Of a stretch of 64,000 nt of DNA, positions 11,287 to 18,580 are shown piece after piece (positions within the stretch are counted from its first letter, which is position 1; each line of letters begins with the position of its first letter). Position numbers and translations under genes: made by a program. The notes beneath the pieces were generated by a model, which saw nothing but the letters and a program-made list of their open reading frames with translations, made no database searches and was not told the DNA's origin. Origin of the DNA: Aminobacter aganoensis (GTDB lineage: Bacteria; Pseudomonadota; Alphaproteobacteria; Rhizobiales; Rhizobiaceae); assembly GCF_014206975.1 (NCBI RefSeq), contig NZ_JACHOU010000005.1, forward strand, positions 124,001-188,000, given 5' to 3'.

Positions 11287-12489
11287 ATGGCCTCAGAGAC
11301 CGCCCCCTGGGCAACCGAAGTGCCGACCGCCGTTCTGGTGCTGGCCGACGGCACGGTAATTACGGGCCGAGGCCTCGGCGCCACCGGCACGGCCGTCGCC
11401 GAAGTCTGCTTCAACACCGCGCTGACAGGCTACCAGGAGGTCCTCACCGACCCCTCCTACGCCAGCCAGATCGTCACCTTCACCTTCCCCCACATCGGCA
11501 ACATCGGCACCAATGACGAGGACATCGAGGACCTCAACCCGGCGGCCCGCTTCGGCGCGGTCGGCGCGGTGTTCAAGGCCGATGTCACCAACCCGTCGAG
11601 CTATCGCGCCGCCGGTCACCTCGACCAGTGGCTGAAGCGCCGCGGCATCGTCGCCATGTCGGGCGTCGACACCCGCGCGCTGACAGCGCTGATCCGCGAA
11701 AAGGGCATGCCCAACGCCGTCATCGCGCATGCGCCCGACGGCAAGTTCGACATCGAGAACCTCAAGGCCCAGGCCCGCGCCTGGTCCGGCCTCGTCGGCC
11801 TCGACCTCGCCAGGGAAGTCACCTCCGGCCAGTCGTCGTCCTGGACCGAGACCCCCTGGGTCTGGAACGAGGGATATGGCGAGCGCGCCGAAGAAACCAT
11901 GCACGTCGTCGCCATCGACTACGGCGTCAAGCGCAACATCCTGCGCCTGCTCGCCGGCCTCGGCGCCAAGGTCACGGTGGTTCCGGCCAAGACCTCGGCC
12001 GAGGACATCCTGGCGATGAAGCCGGACGGCATCTTCCTGTCCAACGGCCCCGGCGACCCCGCCGCGACGGGCGAATATTCGGTCCCCGTCATCAAGGACC
12101 TGCTGAAGACCGAACTGCCCGTCTTCGGCATCTGCCTCGGCCACCAGATGCTGGCGCTGGCCCTCGGCGGCAAGACCGAGAAGATGCACCAGGGCCACCA
12201 CGGCGCCAACCATCCGGTCAAGGACCACACCACCGGCAAGGTCGAGATCGTGTCGATGAACCACGGTTTCGCCGTCGACGCCAAGTCGCTGCCGCAAGGC
12301 GTCGAAGAGACCCACGTCTCGCTGTTCGACGGCACCAACTGCGGCATAGCGCTCACTGGCCGCCCGGTGTTTTCGGTCCAGCACCACCCCGAGGCGTCGC
12401 CCGGCCCGCAGGATTCGCACTACCTCTTCCGCCGCTTCGCCAACCTGATCCGCGAACGCCAGGGCGAACCCGCCTTCGCCGAGCGCTGA
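11287..12489 (+). CDS. carA: Carbamoyl-phosphate synthase small subunit (glutamine amidotransferase)
   Basis: CarA hydrolyses glutamine and passes ammonia to CarB for carbamoyl phosphate, the precursor of arginine and pyrimidines. The 400-aa protein has the CarA N-terminal domain ([20 protein letters not shown]) and a class-I glutamine amidotransferase domain. Its triad is C283 in FGICLGHQM, with H367 and E369 in QHHPEASPG. The ATG at 11287 follows AGGAG by 7 bases. In this genome carA is not adjacent to carB: the large subunit begins 12.1 kb downstream on the same strand, with unrelated genes between. A strong terminator follows carA, so the two are transcribed separately. Confidence 0.97.
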   Translation: MASETAPWATEVPTAVLVLADGTVITGRGLGATGTAVAEVCFNTALTGYQEVLTDPSYASQIVTFTFPHIGNIGTNDEDIEDLNPAARFGAVGAVFKADVTNPSSYRAAGHLDQWLKRRGIVAMSGVDTRALTALIREKGMPNAVIAHAPDGKFDIENLKAQARAWSGLVGLDLAREVTSGQSSSWTETPWVWNEGYGERAEETMHVVAIDYGVKRNILRLLAGLGAKVTVVPAKTSAEDILAMKPDGIFLSNGPGDPAATGEYSVPVIKDLLKTELPVFGICLGHQMLALALGGKTEKMHQGHHGANHPVKDHTTGKVEIVSMNHGFAVDAKSLPQGVEETHVSLFDGTNCGIALTGRPVFSVQHHPEASPGPQDSHYLFRRFANLIRERQGEPAFAER

Positions 12490-12508
12490 GCCGCGACGGT
12501 CAAGAAAC

Positions 12509-12533
12509 AAAGCCGCCTCCGGGCGGCTTTTTC
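12509..12533 (+). terminator. Intrinsic terminator of carA
   Basis: AGCCGCC (12511-12517) pairs with GGCGGCT (12522-12528) and is followed by a run of T residues. It lies 22 bases after the carA stop codon. Confidence 0.9.
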
Positions 12534-12880
12534 TTTGCTCCGATCGGGCGATGCCCCTGACCCCATTCCAGTATTGTAGCGGTGGAGCCGTACCTCTCCG
12601 GCAGATCGCGCCATCACACGCCGGATCGCAGCACCTGAGAGATGCCGCTCAGCATGCGGCGGTCATCGACGCGCGGCACACTGCGGGGTCTACTTGGAAG
12701 CGGTTCGATCCCGTTCCATGCGGAGCCAGGTCATTTCGACTCATGCGCCGCCTGAATCAGATTTCGCCACGACATGAAAGCCAGCCGCTGCCGACCCCGT
12801 AACTGCGGTTCGGAACTAAACTCACCAACTCCCGAAAGCCGACATCTGGCCGCAGAAAGCGATGCTGGCTGCATGTCATG
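12534..12880. other. 347-bp gap with no convincing gene
   Basis: No open frame here has a good start site or coding character. At 12700-12712 there is GCGGTTCGATCCC, which looks like the T-arm of a tRNA but lacks a matching acceptor or the rest of the cloverleaf. The same 13 bases occur inverted at 16203-16215. The gap marks the border between the GC-rich carA region and the lower-GC HEPN gene. Confidence 0.4.
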
Positions 12881-14251
12881 TCAGGTCTTGCTCAGACGGA
12901 GCTGATCCGGATCATCGCAATTCGGAGTGTTGGCGATCCAGTCAAGACAGAGCAATAAACAAAGCCTGCCGAACTGCTCGGCGAGGGCTTTCGTATCGGA
13001 CCAGTCATTGCCTAATTCTTGGTTGTTTCCGTGGATTAGTCGACTACGACCATCGCTATAAATGCGGTCGATTGCTTTCTTGAGGGTAGGGCCATCGGGA
13101 CGAATGGGTTTGTCGTCCTCCATCTTCAGGCGAGCATTGATGAGAGTAAGTATACCGCCTGATTTTCTTCCGCATGCCAGAGCGTCGAGAGATGCGGCCA
13201 GTTTGACGACGGCCATATGGGACGAGCTTTCACGGCACCCCTCATGAAACCACAAGAACGCATGAAACAGCGTTGACATCATATTGGGGCGGGCGACGGC
13301 CCCGTCGGGGCTAATGACGTAGGCCAGCATCTCTCCCACGACCGCAAATATGTCGGCTTTCTCCGCCAAAATGCCTTCCCATTCGACTGGCTTGATATGA
13401 GGTCCGAACGGCGGGTGCGACCAACTCGACCCTGAGAGTACGCCTTTGCCGGGGACAAAGGTCAGGGCTTTACGGCGATGCGGTTCGCGATCAAAGAGCA
13501 GATTGATGCCGTCAAGGGCTTTAGATGGAGTTTGCCACATGAGTGCTATGGCCGTTGTTGCGAATCGTGCGGCCATGAGCGCTTTTTCCCGTCCGGCCTC
13601 CGACGCCAAATCATGGATGGCAATGCTGCATACAAATTTGCACGATCCGATGGCGTCGATAACGTCCAATTCGGCGATGCTGTCGAATGACGGTTTGCGC
13701 TTTCGAAGTTTACCACCTTGCCATATGCGCTCAATCCGCCGCTGGGATCGCGTTGAAATCCCGCTATCCTGGTACTTACGTTCGAGCCAAACGTCTCGCG
13801 GCTCAAATAAGACCGGGCCGATGGAGAATGGTTTGAAATCTTTGCCGCCAAAAAGCGTGCACCCAAACGCATATTCTCGAATGCTTTTGCCTGTAGCATC
13901 CTGATTAGCGGTCTTTTTAACCTGCGTAAGGACGGTCAATGCGTTCGCTTCAAGATCATAGTCTACGTCAATTGAGGCGAGAGCCGGCCCGAATGCGCGT
14001 CTTACGATCGCCCGCCATTCGGCCTGCGTGAATTTCGGCTTTAAGAGCGGATCGTCATCCATCAGCCGTTTGGCGACCCGCTCAATCCCCTCATCGAGCT
14101 TACGTGAGACGATAAGGGATTCACCGTTTCCGGCATCGATCATGCGCGGCAATGAAAAATCGTCGACTTTCGACCGCTCTGCTATCGGTATGGCTTCGAG
14201 CCGTACTAGTTCACGGATGATATCTTTGACCAGATCGCGCTGCGCGCTCAC
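12881..14251 (-). CDS. Large hypothetical protein with a C-terminal HEPN-like R-x4-H motif
   Basis: I do not recognise the full 456-aa protein. Near its C-terminus GRSRLIHGNNQELG contains R-S-R-L-I-H, an R-x4-H motif like that of Apea-type HEPN domains, preceded by helices and a conserved AVVKLAASLDAL segment. HEPN domains with this motif are often RNases in toxin or defence systems. The N-terminal two thirds has no clear domain. The start is a GTG at 14251 that overlaps the stop of the upstream broken frame by four bases, suggesting translational coupling. Base composition is clearly lower in GC and less codon-biased than neighbouring genes, a sign of transfer. The HEPN assignment rests on one motif. 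Confidence 0.6.
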   Translation of the reverse strand: MSAQRDLVKDIIRELVRLEAIPIAERSKVDDFSLPRMIDAGNGESLIVSRKLDEGIERVAKRLMDDDPLLKPKFTQAEWRAIVRRAFGPALASIDVDYDLEANALTVLTQVKKTANQDATGKSIREYAFGCTLFGGKDFKPFSIGPVLFEPRDVWLERKYQDSGISTRSQRRIERIWQGGKLRKRKPSFDSIAELDVIDAIGSCKFVCSIAIHDLASEAGREKALMAARFATTAIALMWQTPSKALDGINLLFDREPHRRKALTFVPGKGVLSGSSWSHPPFGPHIKPVEWEGILAEKADIFAVVGEMLAYVISPDGAVARPNMMSTLFHAFLWFHEGCRESSSHMAVVKLAASLDALACGRKSGGILTLINARLKMEDDKPIRPDGPTLKKAIDRIYSDGRSRLIHGNNQELGNDWSDTKALAEQFGRLCLLLCLDWIANTPNCDDPDQLRLSKT

Positions 14252-14774
14252 GACGGCTCCCTATCGAGAATGCCGGTGAGGCTAGCAAATCCGGCGTGGT
14301 TAAGTGCGGCCATGGCATCGCGTCGACCATCGATGGCTCTCTGGATTCTATCCACATTGTCAAACACAGTAGATTGCAACGCTTCGATCTGTTCGGCTGG
14401 CAAGTCATGTTGCTTTGCTCCGGCCACGATCAGAGCCAATACCAATCATAGGGCGTGAGGCCGGATTCGGACTTAGACGCTATATAGGTGACCGCCCTGA
14501 TCTTGGTGCCATCGGGAAGAACAACCGGAAATGTATCATCGCGCTCATATCCGTTGCCACAACCTTCCTCTCGGTCGAGGTTGGGCAACTCGCGATCGTC
14601 GATTTCGAACAGGACACCGTACTGCCGTAAATCATCGGACTTGGCCAGCGTAGCTTTGCCCGATAAGTCTTTGCTTCTTTTGGTGAAGGCCAATGTGTGG
14701 CCGCCAGCATGGGCGATGCCCCCCGCCGTGAGTCGCGGACCGCGAGCGCCAAGAGCGGCAAGTCGGCTCCTGTC
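14248..14774 (-). pseudogene. Broken gamma-glutamylcyclotransferase-like (AIG2/GGCT fold) gene
   Basis: Two minus-strand frames join into one GGCT-like protein. The first (to 14430) reads GHTLAFTKRSKDLSGKATL, VLFEIDDRELPNLDREEG and ends with TPYDWYWL. The second continues as LALIVAGAKQHDLPAEQI and stops at 14248. The family pattern YDWY-x-x-LVLAGA shows they belong together, so one base is missing near 14438. The N-terminal part with the YGSNM substrate loop is absent: the frame runs into a stop at 14775-14777. A single-base assembly error would explain the frameshift but not the missing N-terminus. Its last codons overlap the HEPN-like gene start. Homologues act on gamma-glutamyl amines or peptides. 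Confidence 0.65.
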
Positions 14775-14844
14775 TCATTCCACTCTCGCATCTGCATCCA
14801 GAAGCTGCCAGTCCGCTTGCCACCCCACACCCGTCATTCCGAGT

Positions 14845-16107
14845 CTATGTATTCACGCTCTCGGCCTCGCTGGCGTCCGTTCCCTTTTGCTCCGTCGGCC
14901 TCTCCACCTTCAGCACGAACACCGCCAGCGCCATGGCGATGAAGATGCCGCCCAGCACATAGGGCGCGCCGGCAAACGAGACCGGGGCGTTCGGCCCGGT
15001 GAACCAGGCGAAGATGCCGGTGTAGAGCAGCGGCGTGATGATGCTGGTGATCGAAAACAGGCTGGTCATCGCGCCTTGCAGCTCGCCCTGCGCCGATGGC
15101 GGCACCTTGGCCGCCGCGAGGCTGCGCAGCGGCGGGTCGGCAAGCGCCTCGAGGCAGGTCGCCACGATCACCGCATAGACCAGCCAGCCCTCCCAGGCCG
15201 CGGCATAGCCGAAGGCGGCGACGGTGGTGAACGCCAGGCCCACCGCCGCCGTGCGCCACTCGCCGAGCCTTGGGATGGCGCGCGGCAGCACCAGCGCCAT
15301 GACAAGCGCCCCGCCGATGCCGAACACGCCGAGCGAAAAGCCGATCTGCTGCTCGCTCCAGCCGTAGCGGTAGCTGCCGACGAACGACCACACCGCCGGG
15401 TACATCATGTGGCCCAGCGTCATCAGGAAGAACACCATGCCGATCCAGCCGATGCCCTTGTAGTTGCGCATCTGGCGGAGCGCGCCCAGCGGGTTGGCGC
15501 GCTTGAGCTCGAATTTGCGGCGGTTCTCCCTGGTCAGCGTCTCCGGCAGGAAGAAATAGGCGAGGACGAAATTGAGGAAGGCAAGGCCGGCGGCAAAGAA
15601 GAACGGCACGCGCGGTCCGAACCCGCCCAGCAGGCCGCCGAGCACCGGCCCGATCACGAAGCCGACGCCGAAGGCGATGCCGAGCAGGCCGAAATTCTTC
15701 GCCCTGTTCTCGTCGGTCGAGACGTCGGCGATGAAGGCCGAGGCGGTCGAATAGCTGGCGCCGCTGATTCCGGCCAGCACGCGGCCGATGAACAGCATCG
15801 CATAGGACCAGGCAAAGGCGCAGATCAGGTTGTCGATGGCGAAGGTCAGCACCGAGGCGAGCAGGATCGGCCGGCGGCCGAACCGGTCGCTCAGATTGCC
15901 CATCAGCGGCGCAAACAGGAACTGCATCGCCGCATAGACGAAGAACAGCCAGCCACCCTCGATCGCCGCTTCGCTGATGCCGACGCCGGTCAGTTCCTGC
16001 AGGAAGGCAGGCAGCACCGGCATGATGATGCCAAAACCGATGACGTCGAGCAGCAGCGTCACGAAGACGAGCGCAAGGCCTCGTTTGGCGGTCTTTTCGT
16101 CAACCAT
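14845..16107 (-). CDS. TCR/Tet-type MFS efflux transporter
   Basis: This 420-aa protein has 12 predicted membrane helices and the drug:H+ antiporter motifs. Motif A is GNLSDRFGRRPILLASV between helices 2 and 3, motif C-like is GIAFGVGFVIGPVLGG in helix 5, and LLDVIGFGIIMPVLP in helix 1 is characteristic of the TetA group. Related chromosomal proteins in rhizobia are usually annotated as Tet-like without shown tetracycline resistance, so the substrate is unknown. The ATG at 16107 follows GGTGGG by about 6 bases. There is no divergent tetR gene; an inverted repeat at 16273-16295 upstream may be an operator. Confidence 0.85.
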   Translation of the reverse strand: MVDEKTAKRGLALVFVTLLLDVIGFGIIMPVLPAFLQELTGVGISEAAIEGGWLFFVYAAMQFLFAPLMGNLSDRFGRRPILLASVLTFAIDNLICAFAWSYAMLFIGRVLAGISGASYSTASAFIADVSTDENRAKNFGLLGIAFGVGFVIGPVLGGLLGGFGPRVPFFFAAGLAFLNFVLAYFFLPETLTRENRRKFELKRANPLGALRQMRNYKGIGWIGMVFFLMTLGHMMYPAVWSFVGSYRYGWSEQQIGFSLGVFGIGGALVMALVLPRAIPRLGEWRTAAVGLAFTTVAAFGYAAAWEGWLVYAVIVATCLEALADPPLRSLAAAKVPPSAQGELQGAMTSLFSITSIITPLLYTGIFAWFTGPNAPVSFAGAPYVLGGIFIAMALAVFVLKVERPTEQKGTDASEAESVNT

Positions 16108-16272
16108 GTCGAACCCACCTGGCACAAGGTCGCGCATCGGCGATGCGCCGCTTCAAGCTGTCGCAGCATGTCGTTTACCGCCGCCGCATGGGGGCAGCAG
16201 CGGGGATCGAACCGCCGGGGGCAGTGCGGAACGTCGCTTATATCAGCGGCAAGGATCAGGAACAATGCGTGA

Positions 16273-16295
16273 ACACATCAAAATGTCTGATGTGT
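16273..16295. promoter_or_regulatory. 8-bp perfect dyad upstream of the Tet-type efflux gene
   Basis: ACACATCA (16273-16280) and TGATGTGT (16288-16295) form a perfect inverted repeat with a 7-base spacer. It lies 165 bases upstream of the efflux gene and 20 bases past the end of the aldo/keto reductase gene. Spacing suits a dimeric regulator; the regulator is unknown. Confidence 0.4.
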
Positions 16296-16315
16296 CCAGA
16301 GGCACGGACGGAACG

Positions 16316-17236
16316 TTACGGGACCGCCCTGCCCTCGCTCGCTTCGAGGATCGAGAACCATTGCTGGCGGTCGAGTGTGACATCGAGCGCGCGGGCCAGC
16401 TGCGCCAGCCGCTCCGGCTTCATCGTGCCGAGCACCGGCACCAGCCGCGCCGGATGGCGCAGCAGCCAGGCGATGGCGACGGTAGCAACGTCGTGCGCGC
16501 CGGTCTCGGCCGCCGCCACGCTCAGCGCGGCCCGCACCTTGTGCTCGCGCTGGCCGTCGCCGGTGAACAGCGACCCGCCCCCCAGCGGCGACCAGATCAT
16601 CGGTGCGTAGCGCAGCCTTTGCGCATGGTCGAGCCTGCCGTCCGTCAGCGCCGAGGTCTCCAGCACCGAATGCTCGATCTGGTTGGTGACGACAGGAAAC
16701 GGCAGACGCGACGCCAGCAGGTCGAACTGCGGCACCGTGAAGTTCGAGACCCCGACGGCGCGCACCTTGCCCGCCTGCACCACCCGCTCCAGCCCCGCCG
16801 CCGTCTCGTCGGCATCCATCAGCGGGTTGGGCCGGTGGATCAGCAAAAGGTCGAGATAGTCGGTGCCGAGGTTCTTGAGCGACCGGTCGACCGACGCCGC
16901 GATATGGGCGGCACCGGTGTCATAATGCTTCAGCCAGTTTTCCGGCCGCTGCGGCGATTTCAGCATGATGCCGCATTTGCTGATCAGCTCGATGCTGTCG
17001 CGCCGGCCCTTCCAGCGTGCCAGACCTGCGCCGAAGGCCTCCTCGACCTGGTAGCCGCCATAGATGTCGGCATGGTCGAAGCTAGTGATGCCGAGCCCGG
17101 CCGAAATGTCGATCAGCCGGGCAACCGCGTCGGCGTCCCGCGTCGCTCCGCCGTCCAGCAGGCGCCAGGCGCCGAACACCAGCCGCGACAGCGACGGGCC
17201 GCCCGGCACCAGTTCGATGCGCCTGTCCGCAGCCAT
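16316..17236 (-). CDS. Aldo/keto reductase, YdhF-like
   Basis: This 306-aa NADPH-dependent oxidoreductase has a TIM-barrel fold. The catalytic tetrad is visible: D54 and Y59 in FDHADIYGG, K87 in LISKCG, and H134 in LLIHRPNP. The cofactor-binding end contains VLGTMKPERLAQLARAL. Members of the YdhF-like group reduce aldehydes or ketones of unknown physiological identity. The ATG directly follows the TGA stop of the upstream metallopeptidase gene with no spacer, so the two genes are co-transcribed and probably translationally coupled. Confidence 0.92.
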   Translation of the reverse strand: MAADRRIELVPGGPSLSRLVFGAWRLLDGGATRDADAVARLIDISAGLGITSFDHADIYGGYQVEEAFGAGLARWKGRRDSIELISKCGIMLKSPQRPENWLKHYDTGAAHIAASVDRSLKNLGTDYLDLLLIHRPNPLMDADETAAGLERVVQAGKVRAVGVSNFTVPQFDLLASRLPFPVVTNQIEHSVLETSALTDGRLDHAQRLRYAPMIWSPLGGGSLFTGDGQREHKVRAALSVAAAETGAHDVATVAIAWLLRHPARLVPVLGTMKPERLAQLARALDVTLDRQQWFSILEASEGRAVP

Positions 17237-18145
17237 TCAGATCGGGTTGTTGAAGGTGTCGCAGGACGACAGCTTGCCACTCTTCAGGCCGGCGGCAAAC
17301 CAGCGCTGGCGCTGGTCCGAGGTGCCGTGGTTGAAGCTTTCCGGCACGACATAGCCCTGCATGCGCTTCTGCAGCGTGTCGTCGCCGATCTGCTGGGCCG
17401 CGTTCAGCGCCTCCTGGATGTCGCCGTCCTCGAGCAGGCCCTTCTGTGCGGTGTAATAGCCCCACACGCCGGCGAAGCAGTCGGCCTGCAGCTCGACGCG
17501 CATCGACATCTGGTTGGCGTCGGCCTCGCTCATCTGCTGCCGCATCTGGTTGAACTTGGGCAGGATGCCGGTCAGGTTCTGCACGTGGTGGCCGACCTCG
17601 TGGGCAATCACATAGGCCTGGGCGAAATCGCCCGCGGCACCGAACTGCTTGGCCAGTTGGTTGAAGAACGAGGTGTCGAGATAGACCTTCTTGTCGCCGG
17701 GGCAGTAGAACGGCCCCGAAGCCGACGAGGCGTAGCCGCAGGCCGAGGAAACCTGGCCGGAAAACAGCAGAAGCTTGGGTTCTTCGTACTTCAGCCCTTC
17801 GGCCTGGAAGATGCCGTTCCAGGTGTCTTCGGTCTCGGCCAGCACCGTCGAGACGAACTGCGTCATCTCGTCGTTTGCCGGCGCGCCGCCTTCGGTCACC
17901 TGGCCGCCGCCCGGTCCCGAGCCGTCGCCGCCGGCCAGGATCTGCATCGGGTCGATGCCGCAGGCGCGCAATGCAAAGAACAGCACGACGAGAATGATGA
18001 TGCCGGAAATTCCGCCGCCGCCGCCGATGCGCGGGCCCATCGGCAGCCGTCCGCTGCCGCGGCCGAAGCCGCCGCCCAGCCCGCCGCCGCCCTGGCCGCG
18101 CGCATCCTGCACATTGTCACTCTGGCGACGGCCTCTCCAACGCAT
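17237..18145 (-). CDS. Neutral zinc metallopeptidase (YpfJ family), membrane-anchored
   Basis: This 302-aa protein starts with a charged, glycine-rich cytoplasmic tail (GGGGLGGGFGRG), has one membrane anchor at about residues 45-62 (GIIILVVLFFALRACG), and carries the zincin motif HEVGHHVQNLTG, in which the two histidines bind zinc and the glutamate is catalytic. A further conserved segment is RVELQADCFAGVWGYY, whose E supplies the third ligand. The family is widespread and its substrate is unknown. The start at 18145 is favoured because GAGGG lies 9 bases upstream; the ATG at 18151 is too close to that site. It leads a two-gene operon with the aldo/keto reductase. Confidence 0.9.
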   Translation of the reverse strand: MRWRGRRQSDNVQDARGQGGGGLGGGFGRGSGRLPMGPRIGGGGGISGIIILVVLFFALRACGIDPMQILAGGDGSGPGGGQVTEGGAPANDEMTQFVSTVLAETEDTWNGIFQAEGLKYEEPKLLLFSGQVSSACGYASSASGPFYCPGDKKVYLDTSFFNQLAKQFGAAGDFAQAYVIAHEVGHHVQNLTGILPKFNQMRQQMSEADANQMSMRVELQADCFAGVWGYYTAQKGLLEDGDIQEALNAAQQIGDDTLQKRMQGYVVPESFNHGTSDQRQRWFAAGLKSGKLSSCDTFNNPI

Positions 18146-18267
18146 GGGCATATCCCTCAATGTTCGTCGTCGCGGGCTTGGCTCCGCTCAGGGAGACAAT
18201 TAGCCCAACGCTTGATTCAAGTCACAGGGTTTTTGGTTGTGCCACCCGGGCGCGCAACCGCCGGCGG

Positions 18268-18456
18268 TCAGCTCTTCTGCTTGGTCCCGGCGCTCTTGCC
18301 GTCGGAGCTTTTGGCCCGCTCCTCGAAGCGCTTTTCGCCCTTCTTGAAGTCCTGGCCGGTCTTCGCCTCGACCTTGCGTTCTTGCTTGGCCGCAGCCTTG
18401 TGCAGGCCCTTGGCAGCCGCCTTGCCCTTCGCCGTCGGAGCTTGAGTGATCGCCAT
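18268..18456 (-). CDS. Small lysine-rich basic protein
   Basis: This 62-aa protein is very rich in Lys, Ala and Glu (AKGKAAAKGLHKAAAKQERK) with no hydrophobic segment, giving it the look of a histone H1-like tail or a disordered nucleic-acid-binding protein. No family is recognised with certainty. It is likely real because a full GGAGGAAG site precedes the ATG by 5-10 bases and codon use matches the neighbourhood. It is a single gene between the metallopeptidase and the acyltransferase fusion, both also on the minus strand. Confidence 0.6.
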   Translation of the reverse strand: MAITQAPTAKGKAAAKGLHKAAAKQERKVEAKTGQDFKKGEKRFEERAKSSDGKSAGTKQKS

Positions 18457-18580
18457 CTTTCGCTTCCTCCCAGGCGCCGGAATCCAGCCGGCGCTCAGGC
18501 TAACGCAGGCGCGCCGCGCTGGTTCCCGCCAGGATCGTCAGGCACGCGGCAGCAGGTTTCATCGAGCCGGCTGGATCGGC

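Noticed and set aside
12551-12802. Small open frame after the carA terminator
   Set aside because: It lacks a ribosome site and any recognisable protein feature.
16201-16216. Possible tRNA T-arm on the minus strand
   Set aside because: The T-stem has two mismatches, and no acceptor stem, anticodon arm or D-arm can be found around it.
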